A stretch of DNA of 64,000 nucleotides, from positions 61,290 through 125,289 of the forward strand of contig NZ_JAFMTQ010000009.1 in the NCBI RefSeq assembly GCF_026126405.1, written 5' to 3'. The position numbers and the translations under genes are program-made. Positions 8,080-16,803 of the stretch are shown piece by piece (position 1 is the stretch's first letter; the number at the start of each line of letters is the position of its first letter). Under the pieces are notes generated by a model that saw nothing but the letters and a program-made list of their open reading frames with translations, made no database searches and was not told where the DNA came from. Source of the DNA: Aureitalea sp. L0-47 (GTDB lineage: Bacteria > Bacteroidota > Bacteroidia > Flavobacteriales > Flavobacteriaceae).

Positions 8080-9483
8080 CTATCCGAGTAACATATCGCG
8101 GTATAGGATAAACACCACGGCCCCGGCTAAGAATCCTATAAATGCTAACCAGGCTACCTTGCGAAGGTACCAGATGAAGTCTATTCGCTCCATTCCCATA
8201 GCAGCTACACCAGCAGCAGATCCAATGATTAGCATACTTCCACCGGTACCAGCTGAATAGGCAATGAAATGCCACAACCAGTGATCCATCTCGAATACGT
8301 TCGGATCGTACATTCCCATGGAAGCCGCTACCAACGGTACATTGTCTATCACCGCCGATAATCCACCCAGTATCATAATTACAATATCCTGGTTGGGTAT
8401 TGCTTCCTGCATTACTTCGGCCAGGTATCGCAGGGTGCCAACCTGAACATCTGTAGGAACTCCGTCTACGATGCGTTCAACAGAACTATAGACAAGACTT
8501 TCCAGACCGGCAACCGCCATAAGAATTCCAAGGAAGAATAGAATACTGGAGATCTCAATACGGGAAAGTGCCTTGTGAGCGGAATATAAATGTCTTCTTT
8601 CTTTACTAAAATCCTCTTCGGGATGTATGTATTCAGAAACCAACCAAACAACTCCTAAGGCAAGCATCATCCCAACGTAAGGAGGCAGGTGAGTAAAAGT
8701 TTTAAATACGGGTACAGAAACGATCATTCCCAGACCCAGAAAAAGCATGGTTTTACTGCTTAATAATCGCTCAGCTACCACATCTTCAGTGGTATCCACT
8801 TCGATATTCCCACGGAATGGCTTTAGATAACTGGCTACTGCAAATGGCACAATAAAGCACACTATAGAAGGTATCACTACGAATTTTATCAAACCAAGAG
8901 CCGATACGCGGTTCGCGATCCAAAGCATAGTAGTTGTCACATCACCTATAGGCGACCAGGCACCACCAGCGTTCGCAGCAATTACTACCATAGCCGCATA
9001 CCAAAGTCGTTCATTTTTATTGCTGATAAGCTTTCGAAGCAAGGTTACCAGCACTATAGTGGCGGTAAGGTTATCGATGATCGCTGAAAGTATAAAGGCA
9101 AGGATACCTATGATCCACAGCAGTTTCCGCTTGCTTTTAGTGCGCACGGCACTTTTTAACACCTCAAAGCCTCGATGCAGATCGATGATCTCCACTATGG
9201 TCATCGCACCAATAAGGAATACCAATATCTCAGCCGTCTTACCTAAATGATGTAACAGTGTATTCTCGAATCCATGCACGGCATCGTGGCCTTCGGTATA
9301 GGTAAAGACATTTTCGTAAGTGTCGATCACACTGAACCAGCCCGAATGAAATCCAACCGCCAAAACCGCCCAGATAAGGGCTGCCATGATCAAAGCGGGT
9401 ACTGTTTTATCTAATCGTAAGGGATGTTCTAATGTTATAGAAAGATATCCTAGAGCGAATATCAGGATTATGATGGATTCCAT
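8080..9483 (-). CDS. nhaD: NhaD-type sodium:proton antiporter
   Basis: A 467-aa polytopic membrane protein with about a dozen hydrophobic segments. The conserved AANAGGAWSPIGDVTTTMLW and ILSAIIDNLTATIVLVTLLRKL segments are those of the NhaD branch of the ion-transporter superfamily. It exports Na+ (or Li+) in exchange for protons, which fits a marine bacterium. ATG start; a possible promoter sits just upstream. It is separated from exbB by 51 bp on the same strand. Confidence 0.93.
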   Translation of the reverse strand: MESIIILIFALGYLSITLEHPLRLDKTVPALIMAALIWAVLAVGFHSGWFSVIDTYENVFTYTEGHDAVHGFENTLLHHLGKTAEILVFLIGAMTIVEIIDLHRGFEVLKSAVRTKSKRKLLWIIGILAFILSAIIDNLTATIVLVTLLRKLISNKNERLWYAAMVVIAANAGGAWSPIGDVTTTMLWIANRVSALGLIKFVVIPSIVCFIVPFAVASYLKPFRGNIEVDTTEDVVAERLLSSKTMLFLGLGMIVSVPVFKTFTHLPPYVGMMLALGVVWLVSEYIHPEEDFSKERRHLYSAHKALSRIEISSILFFLGILMAVAGLESLVYSSVERIVDGVPTDVQVGTLRYLAEVMQEAIPNQDIVIMILGGLSAVIDNVPLVAASMGMYDPNVFEMDHWLWHFIAYSAGTGGSMLIIGSAAGVAAMGMERIDFIWYLRKVAWLAFIGFLAGAVVFILYRDMLLG

Positions 9484-9491
9484 ATAGTTGG

Positions 9492-9522
9492 CAAATTGAT
9501 CCGTCTAAATTAACCTTTTCAA
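9492..9522 (-). promoter_or_regulatory. possible nhaD promoter
   Basis: On the minus strand, TTG (9522-9520), a 20-nt spacer, then TCAATTTG (9499-9492) matches the Bacteroidota -33/-7 form with one mismatch to TAnnTTTG. It ends 8 nt before the nhaD ATG, so the transcript would be nearly leaderless. Confidence 0.35.
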
Positions 9523-9595
9523 TGCAATTTCAAAAGTCGCAATGTTAATATTCGACTAAGGAGTATAAATTATCCTTTAAAGCTAATTGAAAGCC

Positions 9596-10660
9596 CTATG
9601 GATCATACACAAATCCACTACAATGATCCTTTTTTGCACCGGTCACGCTAGCCAGGCAATTCACCTCATTTCGTAAACGAAGTACACCGAGTAAAGCAAA
9701 TATCAGAGCTTCTTTATAATCCACCAAATCGTTATCCGGGATAACAATTTGAAGGTTCTTGAGCGACTTCAGCCGATCGATCAGAAAAGAATTATAGGCT
9801 CCTCCTCCGCTAACCAGTACTTTTGAATTCTCATTGAATTGGGCCGCTATTTGCAAAACGATGTGCTCAACAAAAGTGCGTAGCACATCGGGAGGTGATA
9901 TGTTTGTTTCTTCAAGGACTGGTATAATATTTTGTAGAACCCATTCCAGTCCGAGCGACTTGGGAGCCGGCATCTGATAATATGCCAGATCATTCAGACG
10001 TTCGAGAACCCTTTGGTCTACAGTTCCCGATCGTGCGATGCTTCCTTCGGGGTCATAAGGCTCACCCAGCTTGTTCGCATATCGATTCATCACAATATTT
10101 ACCGGGCATACGTCGTAAGCGATCCTTCGCTGATTCACTTCCGAAGAAATATTGGCAAAACCTCCCAGGTTCAGGCAATAATCATACGCTCCAAATAATA
10201 GTCTGTCACCCATTGGCACCAGGGGTGCGCCCTGTCCGCCCAACGCCACGTCCTGAACCCGGAAATCGCAAACCACTTTTTTCCCTGTCAGCCGGGCTAA
10301 CTCGGATAAATTGCCAATTTGTAAAGTGATTCCTTTATCGGGTTGATGTAAAATAGTATGTCCATGACTGCAAACGGCGTCCAGATCATATAACTGATGC
10401 TTTGCAATGAATCTTCTCACAACCTTACTGAGATAGCGAGTATATTCGATATTCAATGATTTGAGTTGTGTTTCGGAATAACCTATGGCCTCTCGCAAGG
10501 ATGAACTCCATTGTGCTGGATAAGCAACCGTTTCAGCAACACCAATTTTATAACTCCAGCCATTCGCTTCGGAGAATTCCAGGGTACATTCGGCCAGATC
10601 GATACCGTCCAAACTTGTCCCACTCATCACTCCCAGTACTTTGTACTTGCTTTTTACCAT
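9596..10660 (-). CDS. anmK: anhydro-N-acetylmuramic acid kinase
   Basis: A 354-aa cytoplasmic kinase that opens and phosphorylates 1,6-anhydro-MurNAc from cell-wall turnover to MurNAc-6-phosphate. Signatures are VMSGTSLDGIDLAEC near the N-terminus, SHGHTILHQPD, DFRVQDVALGGQGAPLVP, LNLGGFANIS and VSGGGAYNSFLI. The frame is open for 40 more codons upstream, but that extension has no family similarity and runs into the divergent promoter. The ATG at 10658-10660 is therefore chosen. Divergent from the acyl-CoA dehydrogenase gene across 93 bp. Confidence 0.94.
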   Translation of the reverse strand: MVKSKYKVLGVMSGTSLDGIDLAECTLEFSEANGWSYKIGVAETVAYPAQWSSSLREAIGYSETQLKSLNIEYTRYLSKVVRRFIAKHQLYDLDAVCSHGHTILHQPDKGITLQIGNLSELARLTGKKVVCDFRVQDVALGGQGAPLVPMGDRLLFGAYDYCLNLGGFANISSEVNQRRIAYDVCPVNIVMNRYANKLGEPYDPEGSIARSGTVDQRVLERLNDLAYYQMPAPKSLGLEWVLQNIIPVLEETNISPPDVLRTFVEHIVLQIAAQFNENSKVLVSGGGAYNSFLIDRLKSLKNLQIVIPDNDLVDYKEALIFALLGVLRLRNEVNCLASVTGAKKDHCSGFVYDP

Positions 10661-10683
10661 TTCAGTAAAAGTAAAAGGAATAA

Positions 10684-10714
10684 TTGAATAACTGCGATCA
10701 AAAAAGTATCTTTG
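10684..10714 (+). promoter_or_regulatory. promoter of the acyl-CoA dehydrogenase gene
   Basis: TTG at 10684-10686, a 20-nt spacer, then TATCTTTG at 10707-10714 is a full match to the Bacteroidota primary-sigma promoter (TTG, about 20 nt, TAnnTTTG). It lies 39 nt before the ATG at 10754, which rules out the longer reading frame that opens at 10712. Confidence 0.7.
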
Positions 10715-10753
10715 CACACATTTCGAAAACGATTTAGACACAACAAAAAGACT

Positions 10754-11896
10754 ATGGATTTTAATCTTTCCGAAGAGCATTTAATGATACGCGACGCAGC
10801 TCGCGATTTTGCAAAAACCGAACTACTACCAGGTGTGATCGAACGCGACACTCACCAGCAATTCCCAACCGAACAGGTTAAGAAATTAGGAGAACTGGGG
10901 TTCCTGGGAATGATGGTAGACCCAAAATACGGTGGTGGTGGAATGGATACGGTTTCCTATGTGCTCGCCATGGAAGAATTAAGTAAAATAGATGCTTCTG
11001 CTTCGGTGATCGTATCAGTTAACAACTCCCTGGTTTGCTGGGGATTGGAATCCTTCGGAACGGAAGAGCAAAAGCAAAAATACCTTACGAAACTCGCCAC
11101 GGGTGAATCAATCGGGGCTTTTTGTCTCAGTGAACCTGAAGCTGGAAGCGATGCGACTTCCCAACGCACAACAGCCATCGATAAAGGGGACCACTATATA
11201 TTGAACGGAACCAAAAACTGGATCACCAATGGTGGTAGCGCGGATTACTACCTTGTAATTGCTCAAACCGACAGGGAAAAAGGACATCGTGGGATCAATG
11301 CATTTATCGTTGAAAAAGCCTGGGAAGGATTCGAAGTGGGACCCAAGGAAGATAAACTTGGAATTCGCGGAAGCGACACCCACACCTTGAATTTCAACGA
11401 TGTAAAAGTTCCCAAGGAAAACAGGATAGGTGAGGATGGCTTCGGATTCAAATTCGCAATGAAGACCTTAAGTGGCGGACGTATTGGTATTGCAGCTCAA
11501 GCACTGGGAATCGCTTCAGGTGCTTACGAACTTGCCCGTGACTACTCGAAAATTCGCAAAGCCTTTGGTACGGAAATATGCAATCATCAGGCCATCGCAT
11601 TCAAGTTGGCCGACATGCATACAGAAATTGAGGCAGCTCGTCACCTGGTTATGAAATCGGCCTGGGACAAGGATAATGGCAATAACTACGATATGAGTAG
11701 TGCTATGGCCAAATTGTACGCCTCTAAAGTTGCTATGGAAGTAACTGTAGAAGCGGTGCAGGTGCATGGCGGAAACGGTTTTGTGAAAGAATACCATGTA
11801 GAACGCCTCATGCGCGATGCCAAGATCACACAGATCTACGAAGGTACTTCTGAGATCCAGAAAATGGTGATCTCAAGAGGGCTTTTGAGGGACTAA
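10754..11896 (+). CDS. acyl-CoA dehydrogenase (short/branched-chain type)
   Basis: A 380-aa FAD flavoenzyme that introduces the trans-2 double bond into acyl-CoA thioesters in beta-oxidation or branched-chain amino-acid breakdown. Diagnostic stretches are CLSEPEAGSDATSQRT (flavin and substrate binding), GTKNWITNGG, LGIRGSDTHTL, the arginine-rich QALGIASGAYELARDYSKIRKAFG, and the C-terminal IYEGTSEIQ, whose first Glu (about 363) is the catalytic base in this class. The start MDFNLSEEHLMIRD is that of the family and agrees with the promoter just upstream. Substrate length cannot be told from the sequence. Confidence 0.93.
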   Translation: MDFNLSEEHLMIRDAARDFAKTELLPGVIERDTHQQFPTEQVKKLGELGFLGMMVDPKYGGGGMDTVSYVLAMEELSKIDASASVIVSVNNSLVCWGLESFGTEEQKQKYLTKLATGESIGAFCLSEPEAGSDATSQRTTAIDKGDHYILNGTKNWITNGGSADYYLVIAQTDREKGHRGINAFIVEKAWEGFEVGPKEDKLGIRGSDTHTLNFNDVKVPKENRIGEDGFGFKFAMKTLSGGRIGIAAQALGIASGAYELARDYSKIRKAFGTEICNHQAIAFKLADMHTEIEAARHLVMKSAWDKDNGNNYDMSSAMAKLYASKVAMEVTVEAVQVHGGNGFVKEYHVERLMRDAKITQIYEGTSEIQKMVISRGLLRD

Positions 11897-11945
11897 AATT
11901 TTTACTATTCCAGACCCCAGGACTTGTCATTCCGTAATCAAGGAC

Positions 11946-12033
11946 TTGTCATTCCGAACTTGATTCGGAATCTAAAAAGACTAAATGGCGTAGTTATTGA
12001 ATCACGTAGATACTGAATCAAGTTCAGTATGTC
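11946..12033. repeat. REP-like composite inverted repeat
   Basis: The first arm TTCCGAA-CTTGA-TTCGGAA is followed about 50 nt later by TACTGAA-TCAAG-TTCAGTA. Each arm is itself a hairpin, and the two arms are roughly inverted copies of each other. A short direct repeat (AGGACTTGTCATTCCG) overlaps the left end near 11919 and 11941. A related element lies at 44091-44157. After it comes GTCCAAGGAC and a run of ten T (12045-12054), so it may also end the upstream transcript. Confidence 0.65.
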
Positions 12034-12063
12034 CAAGGACCGGCTTTTTTTTTTAATAGCAAC

Positions 12064-12256
12064 CCCTCCCTCTATTCTTTCGGGAGGACCGCGCTATCCG
12101 CTTCAACTCCTCTCCGCCTCCGGCGCTTGCGGGGTTTTCACTCCTATCGCTCTTGCAAGAACCGTAACATTTTCACGAGATTTGCGACTAATTCAACGTA
12201 CTTTCGAAAAGTGACCATCCAAATTTCGCGAATGAGTTTCCCAACTCATTTTTTTT
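12064..12256 (+). terminator. structured leader ending in an intrinsic terminator
   Basis: The hairpin CCTCCC...GGGAGG (about 12064-12086) is followed by GC-rich sequence. Then comes ATGAGTT (12232-12238), loop TCCC, AACTCAT (12243-12249) and an uninterrupted T run to 12256, a textbook intrinsic terminator on the plus strand. It lies only 57 bp before the next gene and far from the previous stop. It could therefore be an attenuator for the 12.3-20.3 kb operon rather than a terminator of the dehydrogenase gene. No credible gene is seen in 11897-12312. Confidence 0.6.
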
Positions 12257-12312
12257 ACCGAAATTAACAGTCCGATTTTTTTTAAATAACTAACACTTAA
12301 ATAGCCATACCT

Positions 12313-13665
12313 ATGTCTGATGATTTTGATTTACTAGAAACCGAATCCAATTCGAAACAAGATAAAGTAGAGGTAAACTGGGGCAAGGCAGTAGACCAGA
12401 TGAAATCCAAGCTCGCGCAGGAAGACGATCCTGAAATGCGACAAAAAATACTGAACGCCACCCTGGACGATGTGGTAGGTATGGCCGAAAAGGACAGGGC
12501 CTCCTTGCTGGACGCTATCAAAGACCTTACCGACTACCAGGAAGAAGTAGGTATTATCTTCGAAAAATTTTCCACGCTTAACGAAGCCGAGCAGAAAGTG
12601 ATCGATCGTGCCCAGAGTAAACTGGAACGGGCAAAACTGGCACTCGAAGACGCTGAAAAGGTTAAAGACAACTGGTGGAACAACTTATGGGGTAGAAAAT
12701 CCAGGATTAAAAAGAGGGAAACTGAACTCAAAGAAGCTCAAAAAGAGCGCGAAGATGCCGATATAAAGGCCAAGCAAATGTTCCAGCAACGAATTGAGAC
12801 TGCAGACATACAAACACTGCTGAGCGAACTATCGTACAAGAGTCAGGCGGCCGTGTCGCGATTAAAAAATCGGGAGGTGGAGATCAGAGAAGTAGAAGAC
12901 AAGCTTCAGGATGCCATCGTTGAAGCGAGTAAGAATCATACTAAAGCACTTCAAAAGAAGAAAGAAACCGAGGACAAACTGGAAGAGCAGTATGCGCTTC
13001 TAAAACAAGCTCGACAGGAACTCGAGGAGATCGCCGATAAGCAATCCACAGAATATTCCGAAGCTATTGGAAAGATCACCCAACTGGAACAAAAAGTGGA
13101 AGAACTTGAAGGACTCAAGAACGCCTACACTACACTTGCGGCAAGTAAGGACAGCTTTGTGCACAAACACAATCTTACGATCAAGGTGCTTACTTCATTG
13201 AGAAGTAACCTACAAACTCACAGGGCCAAGCTAAAAAGTGATACCGATGAGCGCCTGAAATATTACGACGGATATGTTGTTGCACTAAAAGCAAGAACAG
13301 ACCAGGAATTTGCAGCCATCCTTGAGCACCTGGGTGTGAAGACAGACGAGCATATCGGGCAAACACTTGCCGCTATGCATTCGGCCAGTGCGAAGGCTCG
13401 ACAGGAAATGATGGACAACATTCCGGTTCATGAAAAAGTGATGCAAGGTGTTTACAGCAGTTATGCCGAATCACTTCAGGAGATCAGGGAGAAAGATGCC
13501 CTGATCCAGAAGGATTTTGCCAATCGCTACGGAATCGACATGAAGGAGATCTTTGAAGAATACTACGCTTCGTCCACAGGTGGAGACGGGGGTACTCCCA
13601 AAAAAGATGAGCCTTCTGAAACACCGGGAACTCCGGAAGGAGGCGAAGACGATTTATTGAGTTAA
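12313..13665 (+). CDS. long coiled-coil protein, unknown function
   Basis: A 450-aa soluble protein with no signal peptide or membrane helix. Residues about 75-290 are almost continuous heptad-rich coiled coil (KLERAKLALEDAEKV, KLEEQYALLKQARQELEEI, KITQLEQKVEELEGLK), broken by a Trp-rich break at KDNWWNNLWGRKS. A second helical region follows, then a Gly/Pro/Glu tail ending GGEDDLLS. The N-terminus is acidic (MSDDFDLLETES). It is the first gene of the AAA+ operon and might be an adaptor or scaffold for the ATPase (inferred). A distant relation to TelA-like coiled-coil proteins came to mind but no diagnostic motif was found. Function unknown. Confidence 0.75.
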   Translation: MSDDFDLLETESNSKQDKVEVNWGKAVDQMKSKLAQEDDPEMRQKILNATLDDVVGMAEKDRASLLDAIKDLTDYQEEVGIIFEKFSTLNEAEQKVIDRAQSKLERAKLALEDAEKVKDNWWNNLWGRKSRIKKRETELKEAQKEREDADIKAKQMFQQRIETADIQTLLSELSYKSQAAVSRLKNREVEIREVEDKLQDAIVEASKNHTKALQKKKETEDKLEEQYALLKQARQELEEIADKQSTEYSEAIGKITQLEQKVEELEGLKNAYTTLAASKDSFVHKHNLTIKVLTSLRSNLQTHRAKLKSDTDERLKYYDGYVVALKARTDQEFAAILEHLGVKTDEHIGQTLAAMHSASAKARQEMMDNIPVHEKVMQGVYSSYAESLQEIREKDALIQKDFANRYGIDMKEIFEEYYASSTGGDGGTPKKDEPSETPGTPEGGEDDLLS

Positions 13666-13784
13666 AACTCCTGTTCACAATATTTGAAAAAACCATCCAA
13701 CTTTTCGAGTGAGGTGGTGGATCTTTACTTGATGAGATTTCTCGCTATGCTCGAAATGAAAAATAAACTGAAGACTTGTAATTA

Positions 13785-14837
13785 ATGTCGATCAATCAAA
13801 TTGTAACACCTTTAGATAGTGCCGTCCTTGAGACCAAGGAACAGTACACGGTGTATTTCAAGATCGTATCGCACGCCTTCGAATCGCTGATGAAAAGCAT
13901 CACGGAAAACGATATATGTAATGCACTGGAGGTTTCTTTTATCAAGCAGTATTGCGAGTTGCTTTCGTATTCTTTGGAATCATTCAGGGTGAAATATCTG
14001 TACGACGAGGAAGAGAAAATGAAGATCGACCTTACTGAGTCGGGATTCCCAAACTACCTCGAATTTCGTTATCTCATCAACGATCTGGAGCTCAAGAAAG
14101 AACACATCAGCAGGTTACCAGACCCTAAGGATCTGAAAGCCGAGTTTCTCGAAACATTATTAAAAGATAAACAAGCTGTCTCTCGGCGAAAACTGGAACA
14201 GGCGGCTTCTATAGTGTATTACAACTCGGTGGAACGAAATTACATCTTCCGAAAATTCGTGCAGGGTAAGATCATCACCATTAAGAACAACCCGGATGCA
14301 CCTTACCTGGTAAGCTGGTCCTTTTACGATGTTTCCTACAACCGCCCATTCATCTGTTTTATGTATTTCGATCTGCATAAAACAGACCTTCAGGAGTATA
14401 CCCAGAAGATCTATGAAGTTCTGGAAAATGTTGCCGACAGGAACATGAACCTGGACAACCTCGCTTATGCCATCGACAAAAGACTACCGCGAGTCCTTCC
14501 GAAGAAATTCAGGAAAATAGATATGGGACCCCTGCATAACGTATTTGCCAAAGACGAACTAACCATTACACATGTGATCCTGGAAGGAATCGTGAATAAG
14601 GTTCTCGACCTTTCCAGTTATGCATTATCAATTACCATAGACGACCTGCTGTCCACAGGGAAGATTACGGAAGGCAGTTTTTTCAACAAACAACACTTGC
14701 AGATCTGGGAGTCACACAAATCGAAGAAATATGTGCTTTGTCCACACAGACTTATCCAGTTACTCTACGACCGAGTCCCCGATGAGATAAACAAATTAGC
14801 ACAGGAACCAATAGAAATACCCGCTCTAAAATTATAG
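13785..14837 (+). CDS. unrecognised 350-aa protein of the AAA+ operon
   Basis: A soluble protein of alternating helix and strand, with no signal peptide, membrane helix or known motif that I can see. Notable parts are YLYDEEEKMKIDLTESG, the aromatic-rich VSWSFYDVSYNRPFICFMYFDL, and a C-terminal region ending EPIEIPALKL. It starts 119 bp after the coiled-coil gene and ends 1 bp before the AAA+ gene, so it is probably translated together with it. The gap 13666-13784 holds only a common-looking intergenic motif (GATTTCTCGCTATGCTCGAA, 13736-13755). Function unknown. Confidence 0.72.
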   Translation: MSINQIVTPLDSAVLETKEQYTVYFKIVSHAFESLMKSITENDICNALEVSFIKQYCELLSYSLESFRVKYLYDEEEKMKIDLTESGFPNYLEFRYLINDLELKKEHISRLPDPKDLKAEFLETLLKDKQAVSRRKLEQAASIVYYNSVERNYIFRKFVQGKIITIKNNPDAPYLVSWSFYDVSYNRPFICFMYFDLHKTDLQEYTQKIYEVLENVADRNMNLDNLAYAIDKRLPRVLPKKFRKIDMGPLHNVFAKDELTITHVILEGIVNKVLDLSSYALSITIDDLLSTGKITEGSFFNKQHLQIWESHKSKKYVLCPHRLIQLLYDRVPDEINKLAQEPIEIPALKL

Positions 14838-14838
14838 T

Positions 14839-16803
14839 ATGGAACACAGCAGTACATTTCCAATTAAGATTTCTGAACTTGACGCGCTTCGTGAAGAGGC
14901 CACTTCCTATCTTAAGGGCGTCCAGTGGGAACAAGGGTACAAGGCAAAGAATCGGGATAAGAACACTAAAGACGATTCCATACTTCTATATCTATCGAAA
15001 GCGACTGGCAATAGTACTTCCAGTGTGACTTCAGTATCAAAATCGATACTTGCGCTAAAGAAGCGATTGTTACCCGAATCCATAGCGATTCCGTTAAAAC
15101 TTAATCGTGCCTTATTCGCTCTTCAGGAAGGTCTTACCATGGGAATCTGGCTGAAGGACAGCTATGGAGACGCCTCCGGACTCACAAGCCTGAACGAACG
15201 AAAAAGCACCCTGGACGGGAGCCAACGGCGGGAATTCGAATCCAAACAACAAACAGCTACGGCTTATATGTTGTATGGTACATCGTATAGAATATTACAC
15301 GACCTAAAACCGGTAGCTTCGGATGACCTCAGTGTGATGAAGAATAAGTTCGCGGGCATACCGGAATTGTCACTTATGTCGCCTATCAAGGGAATTTCCT
15401 GCATGCTTTTCTATTACGACAAATACCTGAACCACCCGGAGATCATCACTCGTGATACTGATGTGGTTGATTTTACCGTCGTTTTTTTCGATGCCATGAT
15501 AGCAGAAATTCAACTGCGACTTGGCTCATTGGAATACACCGAAACCATCACAGACCGCACCTACAAACTCGAAAAAAGTGAGTTTGCCGTTTCGGGCTGG
15601 GAGAATGTATTTGAAGGTACAGCAAAAAGTGTTGAATTCAACAAAATACAATTTGAAGAGATCGTTGGTAACCGCGACGCCAAGCACTTTGCAAGGAGGC
15701 TCACGGAGCGATTGCTGAGCTACGATTTCACCGAAAGAAAAAACCCATTCCAGGAGTTAGGTGGCTTTATGCCGGTCTTCATGGGATACGGAATTCCCGG
15801 AACCGGGAAAAGTATGCTCATCGCCGCGATCGCTACGAGATTAAAAGAACATTGCGACAATCTTGATATTCCTTTCCTCTTCCATCCCATGCCCGATACT
15901 CTGATCTCGACCTTCCAGGGAGGCTCTGCCGAAAAGATGGTGCAATGGATGAAACCATTGCAGGATCCCGGAAAACTGATCTTCGCTCCTATCGATGATG
16001 CGGAGAACAACCTCCAGGAACGAACCGCACAAGGGGTTTCGGCAGGTGTAAAAGAAGTGATAGGTGTGTTCCTTAGATACACCGAAGGAGCTTATGCTGT
16101 AAACTACGGGAACAGTTCTGTCGGACTATTCACCAACCTCCCCGAAATGCTCGACAAGGCTGTTATTTCGAGGGTACAGGGGCGATTTAAGATCGATGGA
16201 GCCAGAACCATTCCGGATTTTGTGGACCAGGATTACCTCTGGTGGCGTAAAATAGAAAAGACGATGCCGGGATTTGTGAATATGAGTGACCCCGAAAAAT
16301 ATGTCTATCTCAGCGAGCAGGGACTGGCTAAAAACCTGGGTGAAATACTTCAGGCTACTGAAAAACCGACAGAGGAACGAGTTCTCGAGATCTACGAGCG
16401 TTCGGAGCAGAAGCATAAGAATTCGGAACATTTATTCTATGCCGAATTGTATAAGAACATTCAAAAGGCTTTCCCATTCTTCTCGTCCCGGGATATTCGG
16501 AATATTCAAAGTGCGGTTTCACTGCGCCTTACCGATTTCGACTTGCCACCCGAATGGTTCGAGAATGCAGATGAATATTTCAGAAAGGATTATGAAACCA
16601 AATTCAATATGCTCCAGGAATTGATGAAATCGAATATGAAAGGGTTAAGTTTCTCCGATATTCGAAGGCAGGAAGTGGTGCGATACCTGGATAATGTTGC
16701 GACAATCGCCGACACGGATTTCAAACGTAAAGTAGATCAGCGATTACACGAAATGAATGTGCAAATGGAGGCGCGCAGGCGCTTCGAAGATGAAGATCAC
16801 TAA
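14839..16803 (+). CDS. AAA+ ATPase, central gene of unknown operon
   Basis: A 654-aa protein. The first 300 residues are a helical domain of unknown kind. A P-loop ATPase domain follows: Walker A GIPGTGKS (318-325), Walker B LIFAPIDDAE (380-389), sensor-1-like LFTNLPEML (about 430-438) and an arginine-finger-like ISRVQGRF (about 445-452). A helical C-terminus follows. Walker B ends D-D-A-E rather than the common D-E, so the position of the catalytic acid is slightly unusual. This looks like a remodelling ATPase of the classic AAA type rather than a DNA helicase (inferred). It is packed between the 350-aa gene (1 bp) and the 416-aa gene (TAATG overlap). Confidence 0.85.
   Translation: MEHSSTFPIKISELDALREEATSYLKGVQWEQGYKAKNRDKNTKDDSILLYLSKATGNSTSSVTSVSKSILALKKRLLPESIAIPLKLNRALFALQEGLTMGIWLKDSYGDASGLTSLNERKSTLDGSQRREFESKQQTATAYMLYGTSYRILHDLKPVASDDLSVMKNKFAGIPELSLMSPIKGISCMLFYYDKYLNHPEIITRDTDVVDFTVVFFDAMIAEIQLRLGSLEYTETITDRTYKLEKSEFAVSGWENVFEGTAKSVEFNKIQFEEIVGNRDAKHFARRLTERLLSYDFTERKNPFQELGGFMPVFMGYGIPGTGKSMLIAAIATRLKEHCDNLDIPFLFHPMPDTLISTFQGGSAEKMVQWMKPLQDPGKLIFAPIDDAENNLQERTAQGVSAGVKEVIGVFLRYTEGAYAVNYGNSSVGLFTNLPEMLDKAVISRVQGRFKIDGARTIPDFVDQDYLWWRKIEKTMPGFVNMSDPEKYVYLSEQGLAKNLGEILQATEKPTEERVLEIYERSEQKHKNSEHLFYAELYKNIQKAFPFFSSRDIRNIQSAVSLRLTDFDLPPEWFENADEYFRKDYETKFNMLQELMKSNMKGLSFSDIRRQEVVRYLDNVATIADTDFKRKVDQRLHEMNVQMEARRRFEDEDH

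Noticed and set aside
12029..12214. Plus-strand 61-aa frame in the leader of the AAA+ operon
   Set aside because: The translation is low-complexity and matches structured, T-rich DNA. It has no plausible start region and precedes a terminator.
12313..13665. TelA-type toxic anion resistance protein
   Set aside because: Only the coiled-coil nature is shared. No diagnostic TelA motif was seen and no tellurite-resistance genes are nearby.
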